A stretch of DNA of 64,000 nucleotides from Halomarinibacterium sp041392125 (GCA_041392125.1 JAWKMR010000004.1:270088-334087), one strand, 5' to 3'; counted from the stretch's first letter, positions 7,737-16,794 are shown. Notes: generated by a model from the sequence alone, not told the origin. Numbers and translations are program-made.

Positions 7737-10403
7737 TTAGTCTGCAATATTAGGTTGAAGCCATTTTTTAGCTTCAGAAATTGATATGTTTTTTCGCTTT
7801 GCAAAATCTTCCAGTTGATCTTCTTTAATTTTTCCAAGACCAAAATAGCGTGCTTCGGGATGGGCAAAATAGTAGCCTGAAACTGAGGCTGCTGGCCACA
7901 TGGCTAAACTTTCGGTAAGGGAAACCCCAATGTTTTCTTGCACATTTAATACTTCCCAAATGGTTCGTTTTTCCAAATGATCGGGGCAAGCAGGATAACC
8001 AGGTGCTGGGCGGATGCCTTTATAATGTTCGGCAATAAGTTCATCATTGGATAGGTTTTCATGTACTGCATAACCCCAATAATTTGTGCGTACTTCTTTA
8101 TGAAGGTATTCAGCAAAGGCCTCTGCTAAACGATCGGCCAGTGCTTTTACCATTATGGAATTATAATCGTCATTTTCCTTTTCAAATTGAGTAGCTAATT
8201 CCTGTGTTCCAAATCCGGCGGAAACACAAAAACATCCTACATAATCTTGAATTCCACTTTCTTTGGGAGCTATAAAATCTGCCAATGCCATATTGGGACG
8301 TCCCTCTGCTTTTTTGCTTTGCTGACGCAGGGTTCTAAATACATCATTCTCTTCATCGTTTTTACTAATGGTAATTTCAATATCGTCATCGTTTACAGCA
8401 TTTGCCTCAAAAAGTCCAAAAACGGCTTTGGCTTGTAATAGTTTTCCTGAAATAATTTTTTGAAGCAATTTTTGAGCATCATCGTATAGTTCTGATGCTT
8501 GTGCACCTACCACTTCGTCTTTTAAAATTTCCGGAAACTTTCCGTGCAGATCCCAGCTTCGGAAAAAAGGCGTCCAATCAATATAAGGCAGCAATAATTG
8601 TAACTCCAAATCCTCCATAATTTGAATTCCTAATTGTTTGGGTTTTACAATTTCTGAATGCTTCCAATTTATCTTCAATTTATTGGTGCGAGCCTCATTA
8701 ATGGTCAAAAATTCTTTTACTTTTTGACGTTTCAAAAAACTTTCTCTAAAGCTTTTGTATTCCTCTTTCAGATTTTTTTTATAAGCTTGATTACGTTCTT
8801 TTTGCAATAATTCACCCACCACAGTAACAGCACGAGAGGCATCATTTACATGGACAACAGATTGTGCATATTCCGAGTCAATTTTTACCGCAGTATGGGC
8901 TTTACTGGTAGTAGCCCCACCAATAAGTAGTGGTACAGTAAAATTTTGTCGTTGCATTTCTTTGGCCAAAAATACCATCTCATCTAGCGAGGGAGTAATC
9001 AATCCACTCAAGCCAATGACATCCACATTTTCTGCTTTTGCAGTAGCAATGATTTTTTCGGGTGGTACCATCACGCCCAAATCGATAATTTCATAATTAT
9101 TACAGGCAAGTACAACCGAGACAATATTTTTCCCTATGTCATGAACGTCTCCTTTAACGGTAGCCATTAAAATTTTCCCGTTGGAAGAAGAAATCTGGTC
9201 TTTTTCAGCTTCAATAAAGGGTAATAAATAGGCAACGGCTTTCTTCATCACCCGGGCACTTTTTACCACTTGGGGAAGAAACATTTTACCACTTCCGAAG
9301 AGATCTCCCACTACATTCATCCCAATCATTAAATGGCCTTCAATCACTTCTATGGGTCTGGAAACCTGTTGGCGAGCTTCTTCAATATCTTGGTGAATAA
9401 ATTCGTCTATTCCTTTTACCAAGGCTCGAGTAATCCGATCCTGTAGCGGCTCTTCACGCCACGCCAAATCTACCTTTTTCTCTTCGCGAGTACCTTTCAC
9501 GGTTTCGGCAAAATCAAGAAGTCGTTCGGTGGCATCATCTCTTCTGTTAAGCATCACGTCTTCCACGCGTTCCAATAAATCTTTCGGTATATCATCATAT
9601 ACTTCCAGCATGGCAGGATTAACAATTCCCATATTCATACCTGCCTGAATGGCATGATACAAAAACACGGAATGCATCGCTTCTCTAACAATATCATTAC
9701 CCCTAAAACTAAAGGAAACATTACTCACTCCACCACTCACACTGCAATGCGGCAAATTTTGGCGTACCCATCGGGTTCCTTCAATAAAGTCCAGGGCATT
9801 TAATTTGTGTTCCTCCATGCCGGTAGCTACCGGAAAAATATTCAAATCGAAAATGATATCCTCTGGAGGAAAATGAACTTTATTCACCAGTAAATCGTAG
9901 GAACGTTTGGCAATTTCAATACGTCTTTCAAAATTATCGGCTTGCCCTACTTCATCAAAAGCCATCACTATAACTGCAGCTCCATAGCGTTTAATGAGTT
10001 TTGCCTGACGTAGAAATTCGGTTTCACCTTCTTTTAAGCTAATGGAATTTACGACACATTTTCCCTGTACTACCTGCAGTCCTGCTTCAATAATTTCCCA
10101 TTTGGAACTATCAATCATAATGGGTACACGGGCGATATCCGGTTCGGCTACTACTAAATTCAGGAATTTAACCATGGCTTCTTTTCCATCTATAAGCCCA
10201 TCATCCATATTCACATCAATAATTTGAGCCCCACCCTCTACTTGATGCCGGGCAATAGATAATGCTTCTTCAAAGTTTTCTTCTTTTATCAATCGAAGAA
10301 ACTTGCGGGACCCTGCCACATTAGTTCGTTCCCCGATATTAATAAAATTACTTTCAGGGGTAATAACTAAAGGTTCTAAGCCGCTTAACTTTAAATATTT
10401 CAT
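7737..10403 (-). CDS. metH: Methionine synthase, cobalamin-dependent, C-terminal part (pterin, B12 and AdoMet domains)
   Basis: Carries the modules of MetH downstream of the homocysteine domain: a pterin-binding barrel (about residues 10-270, starting near FINIGERTNVAGSRKF), the cobalamin cap and B12 domain with DxHxxG as GDVHDIGKNIV (about 410-420), and the reactivation domain (about 560-888) with RPAPGYPACPDH. It lacks the homocysteine methyltransferase barrel, which is encoded at 11408-12418. Start: ATG 10403 (MKYLKLSG); an upstream in-frame ATG at 10418 adds five residues. A 50-bp gap with a GC-rich palindrome separates it from the PLP enzyme gene upstream. Confidence 0.94.
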   Translation of the reverse strand: MKYLKLSGLEPLVITPESNFINIGERTNVAGSRKFLRLIKEENFEEALSIARHQVEGGAQIIDVNMDDGLIDGKEAMVKFLNLVVAEPDIARVPIMIDSSKWEIIEAGLQVVQGKCVVNSISLKEGETEFLRQAKLIKRYGAAVIVMAFDEVGQADNFERRIEIAKRSYDLLVNKVHFPPEDIIFDLNIFPVATGMEEHKLNALDFIEGTRWVRQNLPHCSVSGGVSNVSFSFRGNDIVREAMHSVFLYHAIQAGMNMGIVNPAMLEVYDDIPKDLLERVEDVMLNRRDDATERLLDFAETVKGTREEKKVDLAWREEPLQDRITRALVKGIDEFIHQDIEEARQQVSRPIEVIEGHLMIGMNVVGDLFGSGKMFLPQVVKSARVMKKAVAYLLPFIEAEKDQISSSNGKILMATVKGDVHDIGKNIVSVVLACNNYEIIDLGVMVPPEKIIATAKAENVDVIGLSGLITPSLDEMVFLAKEMQRQNFTVPLLIGGATTSKAHTAVKIDSEYAQSVVHVNDASRAVTVVGELLQKERNQAYKKNLKEEYKSFRESFLKRQKVKEFLTINEARTNKLKINWKHSEIVKPKQLGIQIMEDLELQLLLPYIDWTPFFRSWDLHGKFPEILKDEVVGAQASELYDDAQKLLQKIISGKLLQAKAVFGLFEANAVNDDDIEITISKNDEENDVFRTLRQQSKKAEGRPNMALADFIAPKESGIQDYVGCFCVSAGFGTQELATQFEKENDDYNSIMVKALADRLAEAFAEYLHKEVRTNYWGYAVHENLSNDELIAEHYKGIRPAPGYPACPDHLEKRTIWEVLNVQENIGVSLTESLAMWPAASVSGYYFAHPEARYFGLGKIKEDQLEDFAKRKNISISEAKKWLQPNIAD

Positions 10404-10440
10404 TTCTTTTTGTATCATATTTTTTGGGAATTACATCCCC

Positions 10441-10462
10441 CTAACCCCCTTCAAAGGGGGAA
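10441..10462. repeat. Palindromic repeat CCCCCTTCAAAGGGGG in the met operon
   Basis: Stem CCCCCTT/AAGGGGG with a 2-nt loop (10445-10460), preceded by CCCCCTAA. Related sequences lie at 27988-28020 and 31505-31527. It resembles REP-like intergenic palindromes common in flavobacterial genomes. It sits within an operon and has only an A-rich flank, so it is not an obvious terminator for the minus strand. Confidence 0.6.
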
Positions 10463-10469
10463 TAAAAAA

Positions 10470-11411
10470 TTAAAATGGTAAATTTTTTACATCCACATTT
10501 CCTCCGGAAATGATAATTCCTATCTTTTGATTTCTAAAAGTTTCTTTCTGTTTTAAAATGGCTGCCAATGCTACCGCAGATGAAGGTTCTATTATAATTT
10601 TCATTCGCTCCCAAATAAGTTTCATAGCATCGATAATTTCAGATTCTTCCACACAAATAATTTCTGAAACTAATTTCTGAATGATAGGGAAATTGATATC
10701 TCCTAAATGCGTTCGCAAGCCATCGGCAATAGTTACTGAAGTGTCGTTGGTTTCAATTTTACCCGATTGGAAGGATCGATAGGCATCATTCGCCTGAGCT
10801 GGTTCTCCGGCTAAAGTTTTACAATTTTTACCGAAATAATAGGTCGAAAGCGCAGTCCCTGCAAGTAATCCGCCACCGCCCACGGGGCTTAATACCTTGT
10901 CTAAGTTAGGATAATCAACCAACAATTCTAAAGTGGCCGTTGCGTTTCCTAAAATCACATCCATATGGTTAGAAGGATGTAAAAAAGTCGCCCCTTTCTC
11001 ATCTACAATTTTAGCCGAAGTTGCTTCTCGTGCTTTTATTGTTGATTCACATAAAATTACTTCAGCACCATAACCCATCACCGCTTCTCTTTTTACCGAA
11101 GGCGCATTTTCAGGCATTACTACATAGGCTTTTATCCCTAAATTTTTAGCGGCTAATGCTACTGCTTGTCCAAAGTTACCCGATGAATGTGTGACCACCC
11201 CTTTTTGTTTTTGTGCTTCAGAAAGATTTTGAATAGCATTTACGGCTCCCCGCATTTTAAATGCCCCCATTTTCTGAAAGTTTTCGCATTTAAAAAACAA
11301 GGAAGCCCCTGAAAGATCATTCAAAAAACTAGAGGTGAGTACTGGCGTTCTGTGCACAAAGGGTTTTACCCTTTTATAAGCATCTAATATGTCTTGTTTA
11401 GTAGGGATCAT
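10470..11411 (-). CDS. PLP-dependent threonine/serine dehydratase or serine racemase family protein
   Basis: Fold-type II PLP enzyme of 313 aa. Visible are the PLP lysine in FKMRGAVNA, the substrate-binding loop HSSGNFGQA, and the phosphate-binding glycine loop GGGGLLAG. It ends without an ACT-like regulatory domain, unlike the IlvA at 22935-24197, so it is either a catabolic-type dehydratase or a serine racemase. Its start overlaps the upstream metH stop by 4 nt, placing it inside the SAM-I-controlled methionine operon, between the two halves of methionine synthase. Why it is there is not evident from sequence. Confidence 0.85.
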   Translation of the reverse strand: MIPTKQDILDAYKRVKPFVHRTPVLTSSFLNDLSGASLFFKCENFQKMGAFKMRGAVNAIQNLSEAQKQKGVVTHSSGNFGQAVALAAKNLGIKAYVVMPENAPSVKREAVMGYGAEVILCESTIKAREATSAKIVDEKGATFLHPSNHMDVILGNATATLELLVDYPNLDKVLSPVGGGGLLAGTALSTYYFGKNCKTLAGEPAQANDAYRSFQSGKIETNDTSVTIADGLRTHLGDINFPIIQKLVSEIICVEESEIIDAMKLIWERMKIIIEPSSAVALAAILKQKETFRNQKIGIIISGGNVDVKNLPF

Positions 11412-12418
11412 GGCATAACTTGAAATTTAGGTAAAGTTCTGGGCGCAAACTTTGAAGCTGCTTGGGCAATCGCTTTAATATGTTGCGGGGTAGTGCCACA
11501 ACAGCCTCCAATAATGTTTACTAAATGTTTTTGAAGGTATTCTTCCACTTGCTTTGTCATTTGCTCGGGAGTTTCATCATAGGCACCAAAAGCATTGGGA
11601 AGTCCGGCATTAGGATAGGCAGAAATGGCCAAGTTAGTCTTACTTGCCACTGCTTCCAAATGAGGCGTTAATTGTTTTGCTCCCAAGGCGCAATTAAAAC
11701 CAATACTTAGCAATGGAATATGAGAAATTGAAATGAGAAAAGCTTCTGCGGTTTGCCCCGAAAGGGTTCTTCCGGAAGCATCGGTAATCGTGCCACTTAC
11801 CATCACGGGAACATCTATATTTCTTTCTTCCTTTATTTCTTCAATAGCAAACAAGGCCGCTTTGGCATTAAGCGTATCAAAAATCGTTTCGACCAAAAGG
11901 AAATCAACACCACCATCGATAAGGGCCTCAGCTTGTTGCTTATAGGCAATTCGAAGTTCATCAAAAGAAATGGCTCGGTATCCGGGGTCATTCACATCGG
12001 GTGACAGACTTGCTGTTTTGTTGGTTGGACCCATGGCACCCGCTACAAAACGAGGTTTATGGGGTTCTTTTTGGGTAAATTCAGCAGCCACTTGTTTCGC
12101 AATTTTCGCGCTCTCAAAATTTAGTTCGTATACCAAATCTTGCATATCGTAATCGGTCATGGCAATAGTGGTTCCGGAAAAGGTATTGGTTTCCACAATA
12201 TCGGCACCTGCTTCAAAGTATTTGTTGTGTACTTCTGCAATAGCTTGGGGTTGGGTAAGGGAAAGCAGATCGTTATTCCCTTTTACCGATTTATGAAAAT
12301 CTTTAAATCGTTCTCCACGGAAATCTTCTTCGGTAAATTGATAGCATTGCAACATGGTACCCATGGCCCCATCTAGTACTAAAATTCGCTCTCGTAATAA
12401 TTTTTCAATTATATGCAT
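11408..12418 (-). CDS. metH: Homocysteine S-methyltransferase domain of methionine synthase (MetH N-terminal part)
   Basis: Encodes the homocysteine-binding barrel of methionine synthase as a separate protein of 336 aa. It starts MHIIEKLLRERILVLDGAMG. The zinc ligands typical of the domain can be placed in IGFNCALGA and IIGGCCGTTP. Its partner module lies at 7737-10403. I prefer ATG 12418 because the protein then starts as MetH proteins do; in-frame starts at 12448 and 12463 would add 10-15 residues without family similarity. A SAM-I riboswitch lies about 70 nt upstream. Confidence 0.92.
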   Translation of the reverse strand: MHIIEKLLRERILVLDGAMGTMLQCYQFTEEDFRGERFKDFHKSVKGNNDLLSLTQPQAIAEVHNKYFEAGADIVETNTFSGTTIAMTDYDMQDLVYELNFESAKIAKQVAAEFTQKEPHKPRFVAGAMGPTNKTASLSPDVNDPGYRAISFDELRIAYKQQAEALIDGGVDFLLVETIFDTLNAKAALFAIEEIKEERNIDVPVMVSGTITDASGRTLSGQTAEAFLISISHIPLLSIGFNCALGAKQLTPHLEAVASKTNLAISAYPNAGLPNAFGAYDETPEQMTKQVEEYLQKHLVNIIGGCCGTTPQHIKAIAQAASKFAPRTLPKFQVMP

Positions 12419-12486
12419 AACAAAATTGAGTCTATAAATATTAGACATTAAAAAAGTTATCATAAAAGAGAAGGTATCTTCGTTTT

Positions 12487-12589
12487 GTTATCTATTCTGA
12501 AAATTTCAGATAGAATGTAGCACCTTCTTTGATGGACAAAGGGTTGCTAAGGTTTCAAAGGGTCTATTCCCTCCACCTTTCTTGATAAC
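12487..12589 (-). ncRNA. SAM-I (S-box) riboswitch upstream of metH
   Basis: On the minus strand the conserved S-box core is plain: GTTATCAAGA at the 5' P1 side, AGGTGGAGGGA, AGCAACC, AAGGTGCTA, and the closing GATAAC. The P4/P1 region reads TATCTGAAA..TTTCAGAATAGATAAC. It controls metH-dehydratase-metH-metF. A promoter-like pair (TTG 12646-12644 and TTACTTTG 12622-12615, 21-nt spacer) lies upstream. Confidence 0.95.
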
Positions 12590-12614
12590 GATTCAAAAAA
12601 TAAATGAACTAGTA

Positions 12615-12646
12615 CAAAGTAACGGTTTAAAATTGTTTTTCACCAA
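12615..12646 (-). promoter_or_regulatory. Promoter for SAM-I/metH operon
   Basis: TTG at 12646-12644, a 21-nt spacer, then TTACTTTG at 12622-12615 (one mismatch to TAnnTTTG), about 26 nt before the riboswitch. Inferred from the Bacteroidetes consensus only. Confidence 0.5.
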
Positions 12647-12665
12647 TTCTTTGCACAAAAAAATA

Positions 12666-13295
12666 TTATTTTAAATGAATACCACACTCACGATTCTCTA
12701 AAGCTTTTACAGGATCGTAATAATCAAACTCCATGGGAAGGTTTCTTTCTTTTAGATAGTATTCTAGTGCAGCATCATCATAGTGATAGAAAGGGCTCAC
12801 TTTTAAAATTCCGTCTTTGCTAAAGCTGAATACATCCAATTCCTCTCTATGCTCCGTTTGTCCTTTCCGAACATTGGTAAACCAAACATCGGGCTGGTAT
12901 TTTTTAAATGCCCTGTCAAAGGGTTCCAATTTTACTTTTTCTGAAAAAATAGGATGATTAGGATTGTTGATATCTGGTAATCCTATTTTTGAATGGATGA
13001 AAGCCGTGGTGTATTTTGGAATAAATATTTCAATATTCAATTGAAGTTTTTCCATTAAATAATCTGCGTGTTTATAGGTGGCATCCGTATTATAACCAGT
13101 ATCGCACCAAACCACCTGAATATCTTTTTTAACCTTGGTACAGGCCCATAATAATCCTGCCGAAAAAGCCCCAAAACTAGTAGTAACCAGAGGTTTTTTT
13201 GCATGTTCCAAAGCAAAGGAAATGATTTCCAAAGGGTCTTCAAAACGTACATTTTCATTGAATAAATGAATATTTTGAGGAGTAATACTATGCAT
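12666..13295 (-). CDS. cysH: Phosphoadenosine phosphosulfate reductase family protein
   Basis: Reduces activated sulfate (PAPS or APS) to sulfite in assimilatory sulfate reduction. 209 aa. The C-terminus ECGIHLK holds the catalytic Cys of the CysH family (ECG[IL]H), and RKGQTEHRE is the conserved substrate-binding stretch. The Cys pairs that bind the 4Fe-4S cluster in APS reductases are not visible, which points to the PAPS-type enzyme. It has its own promoter with an operator-like palindrome and lies downstream of an Rrf2 regulator gene. cysD/cysN are not in the window. Confidence 0.88.
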   Translation of the reverse strand: MHSITPQNIHLFNENVRFEDPLEIISFALEHAKKPLVTTSFGAFSAGLLWACTKVKKDIQVVWCDTGYNTDATYKHADYLMEKLQLNIEIFIPKYTTAFIHSKIGLPDINNPNHPIFSEKVKLEPFDRAFKKYQPDVWFTNVRKGQTEHREELDVFSFSKDGILKVSPFYHYDDAALEYYLKERNLPMEFDYYDPVKALENRECGIHLK

Positions 13296-13302
13296 TATTA
13301 TT

Positions 13303-13323
13303 ATCCTATTAATTTAGTAGGGT
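13303..13323. promoter_or_regulatory. Operator-like palindrome upstream of cysH (candidate Rrf2 site)
   Basis: ATCCTATTAATTTAGTAGGGT is a 21-bp palindrome with 8 of 10 positions symmetric (core CCTAyTAAwTTArTAGG). It lies 7 nt upstream of the cysH start codon and just downstream of a TATTTTTG box (minus, 13334-13327), where a bound protein would block transcription. An Rrf2-family gene is the next gene upstream. Confidence 0.6.
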
Positions 13324-13363
13324 ATGCAAAAATACGAACAATTTTTTTAAAACACCCTTGGAG

Positions 13364-13783
13364 TTAGGATTGATTTTTTACAAAATCGTTAAGTGTCTTA
13401 TTTTCAAGGATAGAGAGGGTATTGTCACGTACTTGAATCATCAAATTATGGACACTGCAAAGTGTTTCATCCGGGCAATCGTCGCATTTTTCATAAAAAT
13501 TAAGGCTTACGCACGGCACCATAGCAATAGGTCCTTCCAATACTCGGTAAAAAGAGGCAACCGGTGTGTTTCGGGTTTCCTCCAGTAAATAATAGCCACC
13601 TCCTTTTCCTTTTTTAGCTCCTAAAAATCCTGCTTTTTTTAAGGTAAGCAATATACTTTCCAAAAATTTTAAGGAAATATTTTCCTCTTCAGCGATAACG
13701 GAAATTTGCACAGGTTCATTATTTTCTCTTCGGGCAAGAAAACATAGTGCTTTAAATCCATATTTGGTTTTACGTGATATCAT
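13364..13783 (-). CDS. Rrf2 family transcriptional regulator
   Basis: Winged-helix regulator of 139 aa. The N-terminus MISRKTKYGFKALCFLA, the recognition-helix region FLESILLTLKKAG and the wing GKGGGYYL are typical of Rrf2 proteins. Four cysteines follow (C91, C100, C103, C109), in the region where IscR and relatives bind an Fe-S cluster. A TTG at 13792 would add three residues; I prefer ATG 13783. Placed between osmC and cysH, it is a good candidate to control sulfur assimilation in response to an Fe-S or cysteine signal. Confidence 0.88.
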   Translation of the reverse strand: MISRKTKYGFKALCFLARRENNEPVQISVIAEEENISLKFLESILLTLKKAGFLGAKKGKGGGYYLLEETRNTPVASFYRVLEGPIAMVPCVSLNFYEKCDDCPDETLCSVHNLMIQVRDNTLSILENKTLNDFVKNQS

Positions 13784-13792
13784 AGGATACAA

Positions 13793-14212
13793 TTAAAGTT
13801 TGGTGCCATTTAAAATCACATCGTAGGTTATAGTAACCGCCTTTTCCAAAGTAATTGACACAGAGCAGTAATTTTCAAAACTTAAAGCGGCAGCCCTTAG
13901 GGCTTTTGCCGGGGCGATATCTCCTTCTAAATACACAGTCACATGAATGCTTTTAAAAGGTTTTGCTTTTCGAACCTCTTCTCTGGTGCCTTCTACCTCC
14001 ACCCGGTAAGAGGTAACTTCCTGGCGTTGCTTTTTTAATACATAGATAATATCTATGGCATTGCATCCCCCTACAGCCATAAGGAGTAATTCCATAGGGC
14101 TCGCTCCTTTTACTACGTCATTGGTTTTATTATCTATAAAAACAGAAACTTTATTGTCTCCTTGACCTTCTAATAAATAATCGCTGTTAATTCTAGTAAG
14201 GGTAACTTTCAT
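13793..14212 (-). CDS. OsmC family protein
   Basis: OsmC/Ohr-like protein of 139 aa starting MKVTLTRINSDY at ATG 14212 (a GTG at 14218 would overlap the hom stop). The two family cysteines are present in AVGGCNAIDI and ENYCSVSITL, and the helix SPMELLLMAVGGC is characteristic. Such proteins act on organic hydroperoxides or other thiol substrates. It sits in a methionine/sulfur operon between hom and the Rrf2 gene, which suggests a link to thiol metabolism. Confidence 0.88.
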   Translation of the reverse strand: MKVTLTRINSDYLLEGQGDNKVSVFIDNKTNDVVKGASPMELLLMAVGGCNAIDIIYVLKKQRQEVTSYRVEVEGTREEVRKAKPFKSIHVTVYLEGDIAPAKALRAAALSFENYCSVSITLEKAVTITYDVILNGTKL

Positions 14213-14217
14213 ATACA

Positions 14218-15357
14218 CTAATTTATTTTATCACTTAATCTTAATATATCTCCAAAAACCCCTCTGGCTGTAACTTTAGCTCCCGCACCGGCTCCTTGAA
14301 TAACAATTGGATTTTGCCCGTAACTTTCCGTATAAATTTCAAACAGTGAGTCGCTTCCATGCAAATTTCCTAACGCACTATTTTTAGGTACAGACTGCAA
14401 TTGTACCTTCAAAAGTGCTCCATCTTCTCTGGATAAATCTCCATACAAATCTGCCACATAACGCAACACTTCATTTTTGCCCAGATTTTTTTTTCGAATT
14501 TGAAAATCTACATCCAATACTTCAAGATGTTTAAGAAATAGCTCTTTTGATACATTTCGCCATTCTTTGGGTATTAGATTTTGCACCGAAACATCCTCAA
14601 ACTCATTGTGTAAATCCAATTCTCTGGCTAATATAAGAAGTTTTCTTGCTACATCGTTACCACATAAATCCTCTCTGGGATCTGGTTCGGTAAAGCCTTT
14701 TTCAATTGCCTTTTTCAAAACAATGCTGAAGAGTAGATTTTTTTCTGAAAATTCATTGAAAATATAACTTAATGAACCCGAAAAAACACCCCGAATTCTG
14801 GTAATATTTTCTCCCGAAAGATGCAGTAATTTAATGGTATCTATTAAAGGCAACCCTGCTCCCACATTGGTCTCGTATAAATATTGCTTTTCATTTTTTT
14901 CTAATACTTCTCTAAGATTCTTATAAAAACTTAAATGCGAAGTGTTTGCTATTTTATTAGAAGAAACAATGTGAAATCCATTGGCAATAAGTGGTATATA
15001 ATGTTCCACAAATGCAGGGTCGGCGGTATTGTCTATGGCAATGCAATTTTTTAACTCCCGTTGTTTAGCAAAATCAATTACTTCAACTACAGAGTAATTC
15101 TTTCCCATTTCTTGAAAATGACTTTCCCAATTTCCTGTAATGGAATCACTTAAAACTGCTTTGGCAGAATTGGCAATGCAAAAAATAGTTAGCTCTAAGT
15201 CTCTTCTTTTGGTAATTTCTTCTTGCCGCTCTAAAATCTGATTGATTAAAGTACCCCCAACATTTCCTTTCCCAAAAATGGCAAGGTTGATCGTTTTTTT
15301 CTTTAAGGCATTTAAATTAATAAGTGCCTTGGGCTGTTCTAATACTACTGTGCTCAT
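14218..15357 (-). CDS. hom: Homoserine dehydrogenase (monofunctional)
   Basis: Reduces aspartate semialdehyde to homoserine, the branch point for methionine and threonine. 379 aa. It has an NAD(P)-binding loop (IFGKGNVGGTLI, about residues 28-39), the catalytic-domain segments ETNVGAGLPLI and GVFSGSLSYIFN, and EPDPREDLCGNDVARK. It resembles the C-terminal half of ThrA but has no aspartokinase domain or ACT domain. It lies 9 nt downstream of the trans-sulfuration gene, in the SAM-I-controlled unit, so it looks dedicated to methionine synthesis. Confidence 0.92.
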   Translation of the reverse strand: MSTVVLEQPKALINLNALKKKTINLAIFGKGNVGGTLINQILERQEEITKRRDLELTIFCIANSAKAVLSDSITGNWESHFQEMGKNYSVVEVIDFAKQRELKNCIAIDNTADPAFVEHYIPLIANGFHIVSSNKIANTSHLSFYKNLREVLEKNEKQYLYETNVGAGLPLIDTIKLLHLSGENITRIRGVFSGSLSYIFNEFSEKNLLFSIVLKKAIEKGFTEPDPREDLCGNDVARKLLILARELDLHNEFEDVSVQNLIPKEWRNVSKELFLKHLEVLDVDFQIRKKNLGKNEVLRYVADLYGDLSREDGALLKVQLQSVPKNSALGNLHGSDSLFEIYTESYGQNPIVIQGAGAGAKVTARGVFGDILRLSDKIN

Positions 15358-15366
15358 ACTTCTTTT

Positions 15367-16536
15367 TTAAACAAATAATACTTCGGTTTCTTTTGGAATT
15401 TCTTTAAAAGCTTGCTGCAAATCTTCAATTAAATCTTCCGCTTCTTCAATGCCACAAGACAATCGAATTAAAGAATCTTTAATCCCTGCTTGCAGTCTCT
15501 TTTCTCTTGGAATGGAAGCATGAGTCATTTGTGCAGGATGGCATAATAAACTTTTTACACCGCCTAAGCTTTCTGCCAATTTGAAATATTGAGTATGGGT
15601 TACAAAGGCATTAGCAGCTTCTTGGGTATCATTTTTTAAACTGAAAGAAACAACTCCTCCAAACAAATTATTTTGCTGATTTTTAGCAATTTCATGGTTT
15701 TTATGATTTTTTAAACCCGGATAAAAGACTTGATCCACGGTTTCTTGCTGTTCCAGAAACTGAGCTACTTTCAAGGCATTTTCACATTGTTTTCTGAATC
15801 TCAGATCTAATGTTTCTATTCCTCGAATAGTTAAAAAGCAATCCCAGGGTCCCAATACTCCTCCGGAAGCATTTTGGATGAATTTTATTTTTTCTGAAAG
15901 TTCTTGAGTTTTGGTCACCACCAATCCCGCCACCAAATCGGAGTGACCGCCAATGTACTTGGTGCCACTATGAATAACAATATCGGCTCCTAAATTAATG
16001 GGGTTTTGACCAATGGGCGAAGCAAACGTATTATCTACTACGAGTAACGCATTAACACTTTTTGCAATGATTGAAATGGCTTCAATATCTGAAATTTTTA
16101 ACGTAGGATTGGTAGGCGATTCTATCCAAACCAATTTTGTTTTTGAAGTAACAGCTTCGGCTACATTGTTAACTTCGGTAGTATCCACATAGGTTACTTT
16201 AACCCCCAATTTTTCATAGACGTGGGTAAACAAGCGGTACGCTCCTCCGTAGATATCATCTACGGCTACAATTTCATCGCCTACGGAAAGTAATTTCAAG
16301 ACCGAATCTATGGCAGCCAATCCGGTTGAAAAAGCAAATCCTGAATGACCGTTTTCTAGTTTTGCCACGAGGTCCTCCAATACTTTACGGGTAGGATTGT
16401 TACTTCGGGCATAATCGAAGCCCTTGTTAACTCCCGGAGCTTCTTGGATAAAGGTGGATGTTTGGTACACAGGTACCGAGATAGCGCCTGTTAAAGGGTC
16501 GCTGGGAACTGAATGAATAATTTTTGTTGCACTCAT
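15367..16536 (-). CDS. Cystathionine gamma-synthase / O-acyl-homoserine sulfhydrylase family PLP enzyme
   Basis: Trans-sulfuration enzyme of 389 aa. The PLP lysine is in SGTKYIGGHSD; the start VPVYQTSTF and YARSNNPTR are typical of the Cys/Met PLP family, and NTFASP precedes the lysine. The family includes MetB, MetZ/MetY and cystathionine gamma-lyase; sequence inspection does not decide which. First gene after a SAM-I riboswitch and before hom, so a role in homocysteine formation is more likely than a catabolic one. Confidence 0.88.
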   Translation of the reverse strand: MSATKIIHSVPSDPLTGAISVPVYQTSTFIQEAPGVNKGFDYARSNNPTRKVLEDLVAKLENGHSGFAFSTGLAAIDSVLKLLSVGDEIVAVDDIYGGAYRLFTHVYEKLGVKVTYVDTTEVNNVAEAVTSKTKLVWIESPTNPTLKISDIEAISIIAKSVNALLVVDNTFASPIGQNPINLGADIVIHSGTKYIGGHSDLVAGLVVTKTQELSEKIKFIQNASGGVLGPWDCFLTIRGIETLDLRFRKQCENALKVAQFLEQQETVDQVFYPGLKNHKNHEIAKNQQNNLFGGVVSFSLKNDTQEAANAFVTHTQYFKLAESLGGVKSLLCHPAQMTHASIPREKRLQAGIKDSLIRLSCGIEEAEDLIEDLQQAFKEIPKETEVLFV

Positions 16537-16661
16537 TTTTCTAATTTTTTTGAGTTAATAAATAGATTAAAACAAAAAATTCAACTCCATCTCACGATGA
16601 ATGAACTAGAAAAATGTTATAAAGAAATTGACAAACCACTTCCGGAAGGAAATGGGTTTTC

Positions 16662-16764
16662 GTTATCTATTCTCTTAAAACGAGATAGAATGTAGCACCT
16701 TCTTTGTTTTACAAAGGGTTGCTAAGGCTTCATAGGGTCTATTCCCTCCACCTTTCTTGATAAC
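16662..16764 (-). ncRNA. SAM-I (S-box) riboswitch upstream of the trans-sulfuration/hom unit
   Basis: The minus strand shows GTTATCAAGA, AGGTGGAGGGA, AGCAACC, AAGGTGCTA and the closing GATAAC, nearly identical to the riboswitch at 12487-12589. About 125 nt lie between it and the start codon; they contain a near-palindrome around CTTCCGGAAG (16640-16649) that may belong to the expression platform. The 305-bp gap 16537-16841 holds this element and its promoter. Confidence 0.95.
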
Positions 16765-16794
16765 ATTTCAGTAAGTTATTGAACTTTGTGAGTG

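Noticed and set aside
16513..16695. Small plus-strand frame opposite the SAM-I riboswitch leader
   Set aside because: It lies on the antisense of the riboswitch leader and shows no protein-like features or ribosome site.
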